Source of the DNA: Limnanthes douglasii subsp. nivea
Lineage: Eukaryota > Streptophyta > Magnoliopsida > Brassicales > Limnanthaceae
Assembly: GCA_036936605.1 (NCBI GenBank)
Contig: JAUPFV010000004.1
Coordinates: 128,129,737 to 128,193,736, forward strand
Direction of reading: 5' to 3'
Length of the DNA stretch: 64,000 nt
Positions 34,441 to 47,675 of this stretch are shown piece after piece. Made by a program: the position numbers and the translations under genes. The stretch's first letter is position 1, and the number at the start of each line of letters is the position of its first letter. Below the pieces are notes generated by a model, which had not been told where the DNA came from, did no database searches, and saw nothing but the letters and a program-made list of their open reading frames with translations.

Positions 34441-37400
34441 TAGGGGTGGTAATTTTAGCAATGTCCGGCCCGACCCGGCCCGAACTAGTAACGGGTCGGG
34501 TTCGGGTTTTTAAAATCATGTCTGCAGACTGGCGGGTATTAACATTTGTCCGGCCAGACCCGGTCCGTAAATTAAATAATTAAATTTATTTAATAATTAT
34601 ATATAAACAATTATTAAATAATTAAATAATTAAAATTTTAAACAGAGGAAACTCTAAAAACTTGATTATTTCCTTTCCTGCTTTTTTTTTCTCCTCTCTC
34701 CCAGCTACAGCCGTTCATTACAAGCTGCAGTGAGTGAACACTAATTTCTTTTGGGCAAAAACCATCGACACCAGCAAAATCGACTATTTTGTTTAGTGAA
34801 TCTTGGATCAAATGGAGTGATTGAGAAAAACTTCCAGGTACGGTTCTTTGATTCTTGAAATTCGTAGTTTTTTTTCCAGTTAGTTTCTCTGTTTATAGGA
34901 GTTTCTGGGTCATGAAAATAGATCTAGAACTGAAGTAAATAGATCTAGTTCTTTCGTAGTTTCCAGTTAGTTTCTCTGTTTAATCAGGAATTGGGCTTGG
35001 ATTGCTTAGTTGCGTGACGTGGTATTTGATCAAACTCTTGTGGGTTTCTTGGCATTTCATCGAACAGGTTGTGGGTTCGATGCGGCTTTGCTTCTTTTTC
35101 AAGTTGATGTTTAGTTCTCTTTCGTTTTTATCTGCTTCGTTGCTAATTTTGAGTATCGAGAATCGGTTTGTATGGGATTTATCATACCATGTTATCTTTG
35201 TCAGTAGAAGTTCTTGATTACTGCACTATTGGCTCTAAATTTATACCGTTCTAAGGGATAATTTTAGCTATATGGTAATATAAATTGCTTCTCGATTGGA
35301 GTGTGATGGTGAATTTGTATGTTGATACACGCTACATGTATGCTCGAAGCTTTAACTATCGCTATCTACTAGATGTAATATGGTTCCGCAATGACATTGT
35401 TCTTTAGTAAATGGTTTTTGGATTCAAATAAAAACTTAACAGCAATTGATTCAACACATGATTTCTTCTCCATGGTTTGATTCTGCTGAACTACTTGAGA
35501 AATTGCATTATGTAAACTTTGCTTTTGCACCATCGTATTCAGTTTTCTTTGCTCTCAACAAGTCAACAACAAGGTGTCAAGTGATCACTGCATTTTAGTT
35601 GATGCGGTTTTTTTAATGTTTCTTCACTAGTTACTAACCATGAGGCAAATTTGTTATATTATACCAACTAGTGACCAGTGACCACAGTATCTTCATTTTC
35701 TCTATTTTTTTCTTTCTTTTGTATAATTATACATCTTCTTTTTATATAGACACATATACAGATGTCTTTAATATTACATGTCTTTTCACTGCAGACTTCA
35801 CCATGACATCTCAAGACTCCCAAGTAAATCGAAATATAACTTCCGCTTCTTCACATAATTTGGACGAGCACCAGCCCGAATCTTTTGAGCCACTAGTTGA
35901 AGAAGATACAACTCCTACACTGACATCGAAAAATGATCCTTCAATTCCATTTTCCGATAGTGAAGACATGGAATTGGATACCACGCATTTGAAATCAACC
36001 GTATGGACGCATTATAAAAGAAAAAGAGAAAGCGGGGCTATAAAGGCTTATTGCAAATATTGTTCGAAATCGTTTGCTGCAACTTCAAAACTAGGAACAA
36101 ATTATCTACATAGACATGCTAATAATTATGCAAAGCGCACAAATATCGACATCCGACAACAAGTTCTGATTTCGCAACAAAGCAAAGTAGATGGAAAAAC
36201 AGCCTTATATACTCACAGTTTTGATCAAGACTTATTAAAAAAGCATCTTGCAAGGATGATTGTGATGCACGAGTACCCAATTTCCATGGTGGATCATTTA
36301 GGATTTCAGATATTTGTCTCACATGCCCAACCGTTATTTAAAATGGTATCAAGAAACACGATAAAGAGTGACATACTAAAGATGTACGCTATTGAGAAGC
36401 AACAACTAATGAGAAGGGTAGAAAAGAATCGTGGTAGAATCGCTCTAACAACCGATATGTGGTCCACACCAAACCAAACTAGAGGCTTCATGGTGATAAC
36501 CGCGCATTACGTCGACGATTCTTGGAATTTACAAAGCCACATTATTAGGTACTACTGGTAATTCTAGGTTACACTTTTATGATTTAGGTTGTGATACGAG
36601 ACTAAAAATAATTAATAAATACCATTTGTATTTATTAAAAGTCATCATTTTTACAGATTTGCGTACGTTCGTTCTCCGCATACAAAAGAAGTGCTTGCGG
36701 ATTTACTTTTGGAGTGTTGTTTAGAATGGAACATTGATAGAAAGATAGCCACATTGACGGTGAATAATTGTGCTACAAACGATGCCATGGTAAGACCTGT
36801 TTTAAGTAAACTTCAACATAATAAACTTATGTTATGCGGAGATCTATTTCATATGCGTTGTGCAACCCATATATTAAATTTGATTGTACAAGAGGGTCTG
36901 CTTGTCATCAAAGAATACATTAGAAGAATGGTATATAACTACAAGTTCTTTAATGATTAAAACAATGGCGTATCGTATGTTTGAAAAATTTAGTAATTAT
37001 TGAAAAATAATTAATGGAATAATAGGTGTTGCTGCTGTTTTGGATCCTAAATATAAGATGGTTGCTGTGTTGTTTTATTTCAATTCGATTTATGGTTCCG
37101 AGGCAGATCAAGAGATAAAAAAAAGTAAGAGATATGTGTTATGAGTTGGTTAAAGAATATGGAAATGATAGTATTGGTCATGAATCTAGTGCTTCGAATA
37201 CGTTGTCGGTCACTCAAAGTTCGATGAAGAAACATTCTTCAAAGTTTGATGAGTTTGTTAGTAGTAGGAAAAAGGATGTTGTTGGAAGCGCAAAGTTGGA
37301 ATTAGACTTTTATTTGGAGGATGATGTCTTACCAACATCCGATGATTTTGATGTTTTATATTGGTGGAAAGTGAATGGTCTGAAATATCCTACTTTACAA

Positions 37401-38149
37401 AAAATTGCAAGAGATGTTCTAGCGATTCCGGTATTAACGGTTGCTTCAGAATCTGTTTTTAGTACAAGCGGTCGGCTACTAAGTCCACATCGTAGCAAAC
37501 TTGCTTCTAAAACCTTGGAAGCATTAATGTGTACCCAAAATTGGATTTGGAATGAGATCAAAGGTATTTATTTATTTACTTAAATTCTATTTGTAAGTTT
37601 ACTAATAGTTATTCTAATATGATGTTATGTGTTAGGTTCTTCACCAAAAGGTATGGCGCATTTGGAAGCCACATTTCAAAGCTTTCTTGATGAGTTTGAT
37701 GATGGAGATGAAGATGAAAGCATTGTCATAAGTGGTGAAGATGATGACACCATTGGAAACTAAAAAAAATTCAAGAATGTTTTGTTTTATTTTAATGTTT
37801 CATTTCACTAAATGTTAGATATTTCAAGCGGTTTATTTTGGTATGGTTGTTGTTTTAAAATTTATATCTTTTATATTATTATTATTATTTTAAAAATAAA
37901 AGTATTAGAAGCGGGTCGGGTCCGGACGGGCCGGACAGTTTACGGACACATGCGGGTCCGAACGGTCCGACAATCCACGGGCGTAAACGGATTGGGCCGG
38001 ACAAATCTACAATCGGGTTCGGGTCGGATCCGGATTCAATAATCTTAACCCGAAAGCAGGCCGGCCCGGGTTCGGATTGATATAAAAAAAAATCCGAGTT
38101 CAAGCGGGCCGATCCGAATCCGGCCCGCGGACGGCCATCCCCATCCCTA
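34441..38149 (+). mobile_element. hAT-2: hAT transposon with intact ends
   Basis: The left end TAGGGGTGG and right end CCATCCCTA form short imperfect terminal inverted repeats. They are flanked by a perfect 8-bp duplication ACAACAAT (34433-34440 and 38150-38157), as expected for hAT. The subterminal regions are packed with CCGGCCCGACCCG-type words in both orientations. It carries a spliced but internally deleted transposase gene and stands about 240 bp from the end of its relative hAT-1, in the same orientation. Confidence 0.9.
35803..37763 (+). pseudogene. hAT-2 transposase gene, internally deleted
   Basis: A non-coding leader exon ends at 34837. Exon 2 starts at 35795, with ATG 35803, and runs to 36548. 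Exon 3 starts at 36657, and the last exon is 37636-37763. The N-terminal half is open: acidic leader, BED finger (CKYCSKSF...HRH), then TTDMWSTPNQT. Exon 3 reads SPHTKEVLADLLLECC. About 380 bp are deleted near 36918 relative to hAT-1, between CATTAG-like repeats, which removes the CRKELALDCKTRWNS part and shifts the frame. A TGG-to-TGA stop (near 37003) and an extra A (near 37122) follow. The second catalytic Asp is Asn (TVNNC where hAT-1 has TVDNC). The C-terminal dimerisation region and acidic tail remain. Confidence 0.85.
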
Positions 38150-38157
38150 ACAACAAT

Positions 38158-38860
38158 ATATGGTTGCATTTTTTTTATTCGACAAAATAAATTTTTGGGT
38201 TCAATTCTTTTGGTACTAATGTAGACTGTTAATATAATTAACCAAGTTCCAAATTCTAATTTCCTTTTGTTAATTATATTTCTTGTCACTTGTCCTTTTC
38301 GAGTTTAATTGCTGTCGATATTTACTGGACTGACGATGGATTTGGATACTGCCACCCTATGGACACGATGATCTATGAATCTTTGTGTGATGGGTTTTTG
38401 TTTTATGATCTGTTTTATGAATCAATCATCTACCATAAAACTGTTTTTTAAGGTTTTTTTACTACTCATCGAAATATATCTTACATATTTTGTACGAACT
38501 ATTTTATTTTATTTGAATTTCATTTACTTCAAAATATACACCATTAAGTTATTCATATTAGATTTTTTTTAATTTATAAAAGAAACTCTATTCATTTGAC
38601 AATTTTTTAATTTAATTGGATCAGGGTCAACAATGTTTTTTTATACGGACATTGAACTCAAAATTAATATAAAATTGTTGCAAGCTATATGCTTTACATA
38701 GAAACTAATGATTTTCGATGTTACAAAATAAATTATGTGGTTTATATTGAAATTCCAACTAAAGTATTGGATTTCTATTATTATTTTGCATTTTTTTTAA
38801 AATCAGTTTGAATTCGATCCAATTTAACAAAGAATAAAGCGAATTGAAAGATTGTTGCTT
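38158..38860. other. Intergenic DNA and promoter region of the coiled-coil gene
   Basis: AT-rich without open frames of interest. The last part probably holds the promoter of the 38933 gene. A CT-repeat follows in its leader (about 38876-38899), a common feature of plant 5' UTRs. Confidence 0.5.
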
Positions 38861-38932
38861 TCCCTCCAATTCTCCTCTCTTTCTCTCTCTCTCTCTCTAT
38901 TCTGAGAAAGCAGTTCGATTCGTACCTGGAAG

Positions 38933-41900
38933 ATGCTGCAGATGGAGGATTATTTGTACAACATGAAGACTCTACGCTCTCAGATGAACGGTACCTCTTC
39001 CACTGTCGATTGTTATTTTACTATTCCTTCCAAAATCAATAGCAATTTTTGGATTCTATGCGATTTGTATATACATGCTGTGATTTCACGAATGCTCGAT
39101 TAATCACGAATGCTCGATTAACTTCGCGATTGAACTATCTGATCCTTACGAATTGATCTTTAGATGTCGAGGATCACGCGGCGAAGACCTCAGTTGAAGA
39201 ACAGATGCAGATCACAACCATCCAAACACTGGAAAAAGACCTTGAATCAAGTCCGTATGTTTTCTCTCTCGTTCTCGTTTTTTTTATCTTGGAAAGAATT
39301 TCCTAGGTTAGGTTTGCATTTAGCTATAATTTGGTTGAAAACGCTTTGTTTATTTGGTAGAGCAAATTTATGTATATAGAAAGTAATATACGAGTTGATT
39401 CATTTCGTGCTAAGCTGAAACATTAACATATCTATAATAGTTTTCCAAAATATTATGCACTCACGAAGATCGGTTCTAAATGCTACTTAGTAGATGTGTG
39501 TTTACAGTCTAGTGTCCGAGAAGTTTTATTAATAACAATTATGATTTCTCTACTAAAATTTTGTGGTATTTTAATAAGAACATGCAAGGATAATTGTATA
39601 TAATCTTACTTATGGTTGCGCATGTTGGTTTGCATTTGCATCAAGCTTATAAAGATGTGCCAATTCCTTTGCAGCGAAGTTAGAGATACAGCGAGTCAAA
39701 GCGGACACTCTACTCATGGTTGAGGCCAGGGGTCAAATATGCTCACAGATTCTGGCTAAGCAGAAAAAGATTGCCTCTCTCGAATCTGACCTATCCACTC
39801 TTGACCAGGTATGCTCTCTCTTTTTTCTGCTTCTGTGTGTGTACAAGGGCATGTGGCATTTTGGTGAGAAGATATTGTCGAATTGATCATGTTCTTATGC
39901 TTCAATTGTCTTTTGCGATTTAGTTTTGTGTACATAAACTATGTGATGAACTGAACTGTCTACAGATTAGGATGTGCACGTTGCAATTGCTAATGTTTGA
40001 TTACAATTCAATGATATAAATACTCCTCAAGGGAAAGTTGGGCTACATGTATACCAACATATCATTCTTGTGACGACTAGTTTTGATAGTTGATGGACAT
40101 TCTATAATGCTAGATTTTGCTATTTTACTTCCGTTAGACGCTGGAGCTTCTTCAGCAAGAAAAGATCAGCTTATCTTCCAAGACTGTAGAGAGAAGGTAT
40201 TGTAAAGTACATCTTCATTTGGTTTAAATGCATCACATAGCCTTAGTAACTTTTAAATTGTACCATAGCAGCTCTTACTATAGAGAAGTTGCTGACGATC
40301 TCAAGAACAAGTTACTGGAACAACAGGTTTAGTATTCTATCATCTGCATTTAGTTTCATTCAATGCTGTATTATATATTAATTTCAGTTGGCAATTTCTT
40401 CTTTGATTCTGGACAGGAGTGGATGAGTTCCCGCACCATCACTGGAAAGAAAGCCAAGCAGATCCCGGTACTTATTTAATTGAGTTTACATTGTTGTTTC
40501 TTGATATTCAAGATGGCATAATTTTATACAAGAAAGTTGCTTAGTTTTAATATGAGTTTATACGAAAGTCAGCGTTTCTTCTAATATTCCAGCTTTTACG
40601 TAGTAAGAACTTCTAGAGACTTTGAGGTGAAAGAGTAAACAACAAACTAACAGCAGACTTAAGAGACCCTTCAAATCTTATATTATATAAGAGTCTACTA
40701 AGTACAAAATGCTCCTGAATTTACTTTTTTGTTTGAGGACTTGAATCCTATAGGTTTGAAGCAATGCAAACCTAGTGACCAGGTGCATTAAAAGCCTGCT
40801 GTTGGTAAAATGGACTTCTTAATATAAGCTATGTGAACTGATAATTAGTATACAGGTGAAGGATAAAATGGAGTCTGAAGCAGAATGTTTGGCCAAGTTA
40901 GACTCTGCTAAAAGCAAACTTCATGAAATTTCATCTTTGAGATCCAACCTTACTTTAGAGAACAACGAGGTTATTCCTATACATCACCTATCTTTTTTTG
41001 CTACCTATGTGCATTTTTCGCTTTTTAATTTTTTTTAACAGGTTCTTATATGAATATGCAGATTTCTTTAAATCAACTTTTTATTTTTTATTTTGAGGTT
41101 TGTAACATCACTCCTTGGTAAAGGAAGCATTATTGTGTTTTCTTGATCGTGTATCTTCTATGGAAATGGGTTCATTCTTTTCCGAAAACTCGGTTCACAA
41201 TATTTTCCCAACTTTTATAGGTAGTTCATGCTTATAAAAGGAAAATGATTTAGAAACTTGCATATCTTTATTGGTTTGGCATTTTCCCAACCTGCTCCCT
41301 GGCATCAGCCTACAGAAAGATTACTGACCGAAGTTCTGATGGGTGGCTACTTTTTGTGAGTTTTTAGTATTCAATTGTGAATTAAAGTATATATTATTAT
41401 ATTCAGATGAAGAAGTCTATTGAGCATATGAAGAAGTCTATTGCTCATATGGTGTGCATGAAGGTTAGTTACTTACAACTCAATTCACGTGCCAATTGGT
41501 GTTCTAGCACGTAGCTGGACGCTTAATTTCTAATATATGTGCTGTTAATACATGCATCTAACTGGTTTCTTTCAACACATGTTGATGTCATTGTATCTGC
41601 TCTACAAATATAGGGTATATTTGTATCCTCTAATGCATATGCTTTCACGGTTTCACCTAATAATAATAATCGTTACAATAATTAAATGAAGATGTGAAGT
41701 TGGAGTCCTGTTTATAATGTCCGTTCATCATAATATTTATACCTCATGAAAGATCTTTTGGATTCAGCCAGAGCTATCAGAAATGGATATAAAGGCTCTA
41801 GAAGAAGAACGCGAGGCCCTCTTGTCGGATAAACATCAAGAATCTGAGTTTCTCAAATCGCTCAAAGACCAAATTGAAAAGCTGAAGGTAAAATCATTGT

Positions 41901-42238
41901 CAACCTCCTGTTTTCATCGTTGTAGATAAGTTCAAGAGCAAGTTGGTTTATATTCAAGCGTCTTCTACTTTTCGCTGGAGCGGAATGGAAGATAAAACTG
42001 TATACTTGTTTGTGCTTTTTGCATCCCTATGCCACTATGGAGCCAGTTGAAACAATTGCATGCGTCTGAGTAGGGATAGTATGGTTCTAATGGTCATGCA
42101 TATTGTCTAGTGAATTCCTTTTTCTTTATATCCTAGAGAATACATCACGCACCGATGTGCTTCTTGCAGGGTACATGTCAAGTCATTAAATGCAACTGTG
42201 GGGTCGAGTACAAGGTGGAACTAGGTGATACTATGTGA
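38933..42238 (+). CDS. Ten-exon gene for a 268-residue coiled-coil protein, function unknown
   Basis: The exons I read are 38933-38990, 39164-39250, 39675-39808, 40138-40196, 40269-40326, 40417-40467, 40856-40969, 41407-41463, 41768-41887 and 42170-42238 (TGA). They total 807 nt, all with GT-AG introns and consistent phases. The start ATG is the first after a CT-rich leader. The protein (MLQMEDYLYNMKTL...) is almost wholly charged heptad-like helix (VEEQMQITTIQTLEKDLES, KQKKIASLESDLSTLD, SDKHQESEFLKSLKDQIEKL). It ends in a short Cys-containing tail (CQVIKCNCGVEYKVELGD). Structural, motor-adaptor or kinetochore-type proteins look like this, but I cannot assign a family. The full-length open frame across ten exons argues for a functional host gene. 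The exon 2 donor (GTCCGT) is weak. Exon 5 may start at 40269 or 40272. Confidence 0.8.
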
Positions 42239-43606
42239 GAGATGGTCTTAAACGGAGGATGAGTAAAACTAGAGCAGGGCTTAAGAGAAACAATGGAACT
42301 TTTGTGTATGCTGACCTTGCTTAAATAAATCTATTGGTTTACGATACAATCTTAAACCACTTATTTGTAGACAAATGTATCGATAGTTTTGCATTAGAAT
42401 GTTGGAACTCTGAACAAGTAAATAATGTATATTTTGGTGGAAAACTGTACGGAATCTTCGTGGTATAACTAGCTGTTACATTTTGAATTTATTGTAGATC
42501 TTTCGAAGAATTTCACTTTTGCAATATCGATTGAATAGATACGAAACTAGTTAGAAACCGTGTTCCAAGATTTTCTCTGAACTCTTTGAAACAATTTCTA
42601 ATCGAAGTATTTTGGATAAAATCAGAAAAAGATTATCTTTATGTGTTTTGTTTTTCAAGAGAACCCATACATTAATCAATTCCATCAACAAGATAGGTTT
42701 GGCTCTTTGGGTTAGATCAGATCAACGAGATTTTCATTAAAAACGGTTCAAACTTCAAATTTGAATAAAACGTTCAAATTTTGAATTTTAAAATTTTTGT
42801 TAACTTACAACCATAGCGCGGATTTAACCAAAATAAAAATCTTCCAAACTGCCTTGTCAATGGACCCGCGCTAGGGGCTCCGCCTCTTGGTTCCCGATCA
42901 GGAATTCCGCCTCTTGAACTACTCTTGAACTACGGAAGAAGATAAGCGTCCACTCCATTAGTCAACAAATACATGTTACAAAAACCAAATGATTCTGCAA
43001 TGAATGAAAAATCAGGTAGACAATGACATTGACAAGTCGATTTAATTCAGTCTCCAGTCGCAGAACCTGACGGAAAAACCAGAGATGCCAGTTTTATGTA
43101 TCGGATTACAGGGTTCTTAAAAATAATAAATTGAATTGAGCACTCAGGGGATTCTCAAATGGTCTTGAAACCTTCGACTATATAAGTTTTTAACGACACA
43201 ATTCTCAACTCGACTTAACCAGGAAACCAAGTTACAGATTTTATGAAATTCTCAAATCGTTATTTACTAGTAGCCAGAACATAACTTTTGTCTTTAATAC
43301 CAAATTTCGTAAAATTTTCAATTGATCTTCAATGAATAATCAAGTTCTAAATTGTATCAACTTCTCAATTGAACTAAGCAAATAACTTCAGAACTGTGTC
43401 AAAGTTTTGAATTAGTTAAGTGACCAATTTGAAAACTTAATGGAAATAACAATATCATCAATTTTTGTTACTGTTATTATAAAAAAATAGTTACATGTTA
43501 TTTTTTATGGATTTTAGTATATGTTTTTAACTATTTATTTACTTCTAGTAGCCGTGGAGTTGGAGTTGGATTTAGAATTGGAGTTGGAGTTTTAAATCTT
43601 ATATCT
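42239..43606. other. 3' flank of the coiled-coil gene and intergenic DNA
   Basis: AATAAA-like words near 42325 may serve as the polyadenylation signal of the upstream gene. Beyond that no gene or repeat structure is recognised. Confidence 0.45.
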
Positions 43607-43615
43607 TCCGGTATA

Positions 43616-45388
43616 GGCTAAAAAGCACCTGTAGTCCCTCATGTTTACCACTTGTATCAACTTGGTCCTCTTTTTTTAATCATGTATAGAACTTATCCCA
43701 TCTTTTTTTTTACTTTTCATTTTTAGTCCCCGCACATGTGAAGCATGTGAACTTGACACGTGACATCAGTTTTTGTTGCAAGAATGGTCCCCAAAAATTT
43801 TGACCAAAAATGTCCCTGCCCCATGCCAAGTAGGATGTCAACTCAGATTTCTACAAAAATTATTAAATTAAAAAACAGGTACCTACTGTCTGTATTATTC
43901 ATTAAAATTCACCCATATATTCTTCTTCTTCCACAGTAAAACCTGTATTATATGAACATCAAATCGTCGCCTTCTTCCCCAAATCCACATCTCCAAAGCC
44001 TAATCCCTTCAAACGAGAAATCCCCAATTCTGACCTAGCCCTAATCTGGATCTAGTAAGTCCGACGAGTCATTCTCCTCTCCGGTCTAAGCCGAAGAAGC
44101 TTCTCCTTGTCATTGGCCAGACCCATCGCCTCCTCTTGCGGTGAATCCGCCTGCCCCATTGAGTACAGTTATGAAGAAGAAGCGGGTTCGAGTGGACTGG
44201 CCGTTGTGGCCTGCCCCATTGAGTACAGTTATAATAGTAAGTGTTTGTTGTCTTCTTTGTTCACATCAGAGAAAATAACAGTAAAATTGTAGTAGAGATA
44301 TTTAGCAAAATAATAATTAGCCAAGAGCTTAGACATTTACGAAGATAATGATAATATAGATCAATAAAGGAAACACGAAGTTATATTCAAAAGACAAACT
44401 CAGTTTCTGTGACAATGGCAGATTCAACACCATTTTAACTTGAAGACCCAAACGAAAAACCTTGAATCTCTGGACAGCATTATAGAGCAAAGTCTTACTG
44501 ATTTCGGTTTGAATCACTTATCCAAGTCATACTAGTCTGATTATTAGCCTTCTTCGATGCACAACAAACATTATATCACAATATATACCAATTTACTTCC
44601 AAAATGGCACTGTACAACAATCTGCGATACCGATATTTGTAAATTACCCAGATCGACATGGGACTGGGACGACTTAGCTTCAAGTTCGGTGATTTCAGAC
44701 TGGGGACTTGAATGTTCGAGTTCATTCATCAGACAATGGTTGTGTGATGGGTGGCTTTATTCTTGCCACCATCCATGATTCTTTTTCGGTCTGAAAATTT
44801 TGTTTTTGTTCACTTGCTTAACAGTGTCGATCATACGATCTCTTAGGGTGATATGGACAAACATATAGGTCTACTTGTTTTTTAAATTTGTAAGCGTGTT
44901 CGGCTGTTCTTTGTTCATTTTTCTTCTTTGTTACAGGTATATATGTTCATATAATGCAGGTTTTACTGTGGAAGAAGAAGAATATATGGGGTAATTGGGG
45001 TCTGATTTGGGTAAGTGTAAATGGGTCGGGTTGTGTTATATTGTTACGGGCTGGGCTAGGTTATATTGGGTTTCGAGTTTGGGTTTCTGGGTTAAATGGT
45101 AAGTTTTTTAGTTAAACGGTAAAATCACAAGGTAAATGGTAAAGCTGAGGGGGAGCTGACATGGCAGATGACATGGAATGCTAAGGGGAATTTTTGAAAA
45201 AACAATTAGGGGACCATTCTTGCAACAAAAAAATGATGCCACGTGTCAAGCTCACAGGCTTCACATGTGCGGGGGGACTAAAAATGCAAATTAAAAAAAT
45301 GACGGGGATGAGTTCTATGTATGATTAAAGGAAGGGGACCAAGTTGATACAAGTGGTAAACATGAGGGACTACAGGTGCTTTTTAGCC
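43616..45388. mobile_element. MULE-type non-autonomous element with long terminal inverted repeats
   Basis: 43616 onward (GGCTAAAAAGCACCTGTAGT) and the reverse complement of 45388 backward match for about 240 bp at high identity. A second inverted match (43908-43957 against about 44942-45000, containing TTCTTCTTCCACAGTAAAAC) lies further in. TCCGGTATA (43607-43615) and TCCGGTACA (45389-45397) are a 9-bp target duplication with one difference. Long TIRs plus a 9-bp duplication are typical of Mutator-like elements. No transposase is present. Confidence 0.85.
44040..44240 (+). other. Higher-GC segment inside the MULE-type element, possible captured gene piece
   Basis: The interior between the TIRs is richer in GC than its surroundings and has a short open frame (44107-44292). 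It contains a 23-bp block repeated in frame 60 bp apart (44150-44172 and 44210-44232; both encode CPIEYSY). It could be a gene fragment carried as in Pack-MULEs. I do not recognise the source. Confidence 0.35.
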
Positions 45389-47675
45389 TCCGGTACACCT
45401 ATTCATACCCTGGTCTAAAAGATCATAATTTTTTGTTAAAAAATTTAATCCAAAAAAAGTTTAATTGTTGGTCAATATTAATTATTATAGATCGCTAGGT
45501 TTATCCGAAGCAAAAATTGAACTTGGCATGAAATGATTTTTTTTTTAAACGGAGATGATCGCATTAATTAAAACACGAGTAGGAGAGCAAGATTTATTTT
45601 ATCAATGATTGTTAGTTTTTTATTTATATGTCTTGTGTTATAATAAATGTCTCTCGCATATTTGAGGATAATAACTTATATTTCATAACTATTTAGATTT
45701 TCAGTTAAGTGTACTTTTGACTGAATTTTTTGGATATTTGTATATCTGGATAAGTTGATGGACCAATAAGTTTGGGCTTTACTAATTACAACATTATCAG
45801 TAGTCCTCTTAGTTTTTGTGAGAGTAACGGAGAATAACTAGCACAGAGTTGCTTAAAGCGTAATTGTCATTAGTTTTTGTCTTTGTTGAGGCGTCTATCA
45901 CTTATCCTAAAATAACTAATGTTTTCGTCGAAGCATTTGTTTTATTTTTTTATAACTTTGCTTGTTGAGACGACTTTTGGTCTTCGGGGTTTGTAGTTAC
46001 TTCAAAAACTTCAACCTGTTGCTGACGATACTTGAATGACTCCTTTATTCCTTATTGAGAGGTGCCTTGCATTTTTTGAGTAATATTTTTGCTTTAGCTT
46101 CATTTTTTAGATTATAATATGCTTTTCGTTGAGAATATTTGTAGAAGTAATTTTGTAGTCCTTAATAAAGGATGGGAGAATGAATGTTATTCTTTTTTTT
46201 TCTTTTTTAAGAGATTAGTTTTATTATTTTTATCATTATTCAGGTAGCCCTTTTAGTTATTAGATAAGACTGAAGTTAAATGCTACAAAATCTTTTTACC
46301 TCTATGTATTCAACCGAAGCAAATATTGCTAATTTTTTGCAAACGATAATTTTGAGGATATATTTTTGTACTAAGTATGTTGTGCAATAATGACACTTGT
46401 TTTTTTTATTCCCAGGTAATTATTCGATTGGAACTTAGAGGTCTATTTTCATTATACACTTAACTTTGTAAGTAGATTAAAAAAAAATTATATGTGACGA
46501 TAACTAGTCTTTTTTACGCGCATACATTTTTTTTAACTTCCTCAATCATGACCTTTATTTGTTTTCATTCATACTATTTTCGACCTGGTTGATCTATGTT
46601 ATTGACTAAAAAAGAAGATCTATGGTTGTAATTTAATTTCTTATTTAGGTTACATACACTATTTTTTTTGTCTTTCAATTATTTTTCTTATATGTTTCTT
46701 CTTCTTTGATTTCTTTTACGTTTTCATATGTCTGCTAATTTGTTACAACAATTTTAGCAAACTCTTTTTCTTTCTATAAAAATCATAGCCAAGGGAAGAA
46801 AATTATCACTTGAAACTCGTAATTTTACAAGTATAACTTATTATAGTGTTTGAGTTACTCGTAACGATGATGTTGCTTGTCATTGTTTTGAAACTAAATT
46901 AGTGGATGGTAGTTTGGACAAATACCAAAAATTGGATTTGATAATGCGTTCGTGTAGATTGTTGTTTGAAAAATAAGATTTTTTTAGAAATTTTAAGACT
47001 GGTCTATCTTTGAAGGCTCTCGTCTTTGATTCTATGTGGAGGGGGAAACTATCATTGATATTCATGAAGATAAGGTTGTTTTCTTTACCTATCTTCTTAA
47101 TCACGGGCTCTGATTTTTGTTAGATATCAATTCTGTTATATTTTTTCATATCAACCAAATTTGTCTGAGCCAATTGGTCTTTCAATATTGGTTCATGTTT
47201 CTTTCGAATATCATTTTATCGAGATGATGTTTTGTACATTTTTTGTGAATGATTTCTTAACTTTCGTTACGTTTTCAGGTTTAAAAAAGAACTCTTTATC
47301 TTATGGTTATATTATCGCAAAGGACTAGAAGAGTAGTTTTGTCAATGTTAGTAGAAATTGAGCTACTAAGATTGAGAATAACCAGGATTGCATGCATAGT
47401 TTTTGGAATGATGAACGTGAATATTCATTTCCTCAACTCGTTGCAAACAATATTTAATGGTAGATGAGAAAGGGAAAAGTTTGTATCCATTCGTTTATAG
47501 TTTCAGACCGATGTCTTAAAGGACAAATCCCTTGTGTTATCGTAATATATAGAGAATTTGATGGCTTACAAGGCCAAATTTACTAGTTTTGAAGATATTT
47601 AGGGCAAGTTTCCGAAAAAATATTTTGGATGCAATTTCAATAGTTAAACTTGCTAATTTGAAGTTATAGGATGAT

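Noticed and set aside
35002..35217. Open frame in the 5' intron of hAT-2
   Set aside because: Lies within the intron, has a hydrophobic low-complexity translation, and has no counterpart in hAT-1.
44557..44778. Open frame inside the long-TIR element with a TWDWDDLASSS stretch
   Set aside because: Briefly resembled the Trp-rich start of SBP-type transcription factors, but nothing else in it fits. Treated as chance.
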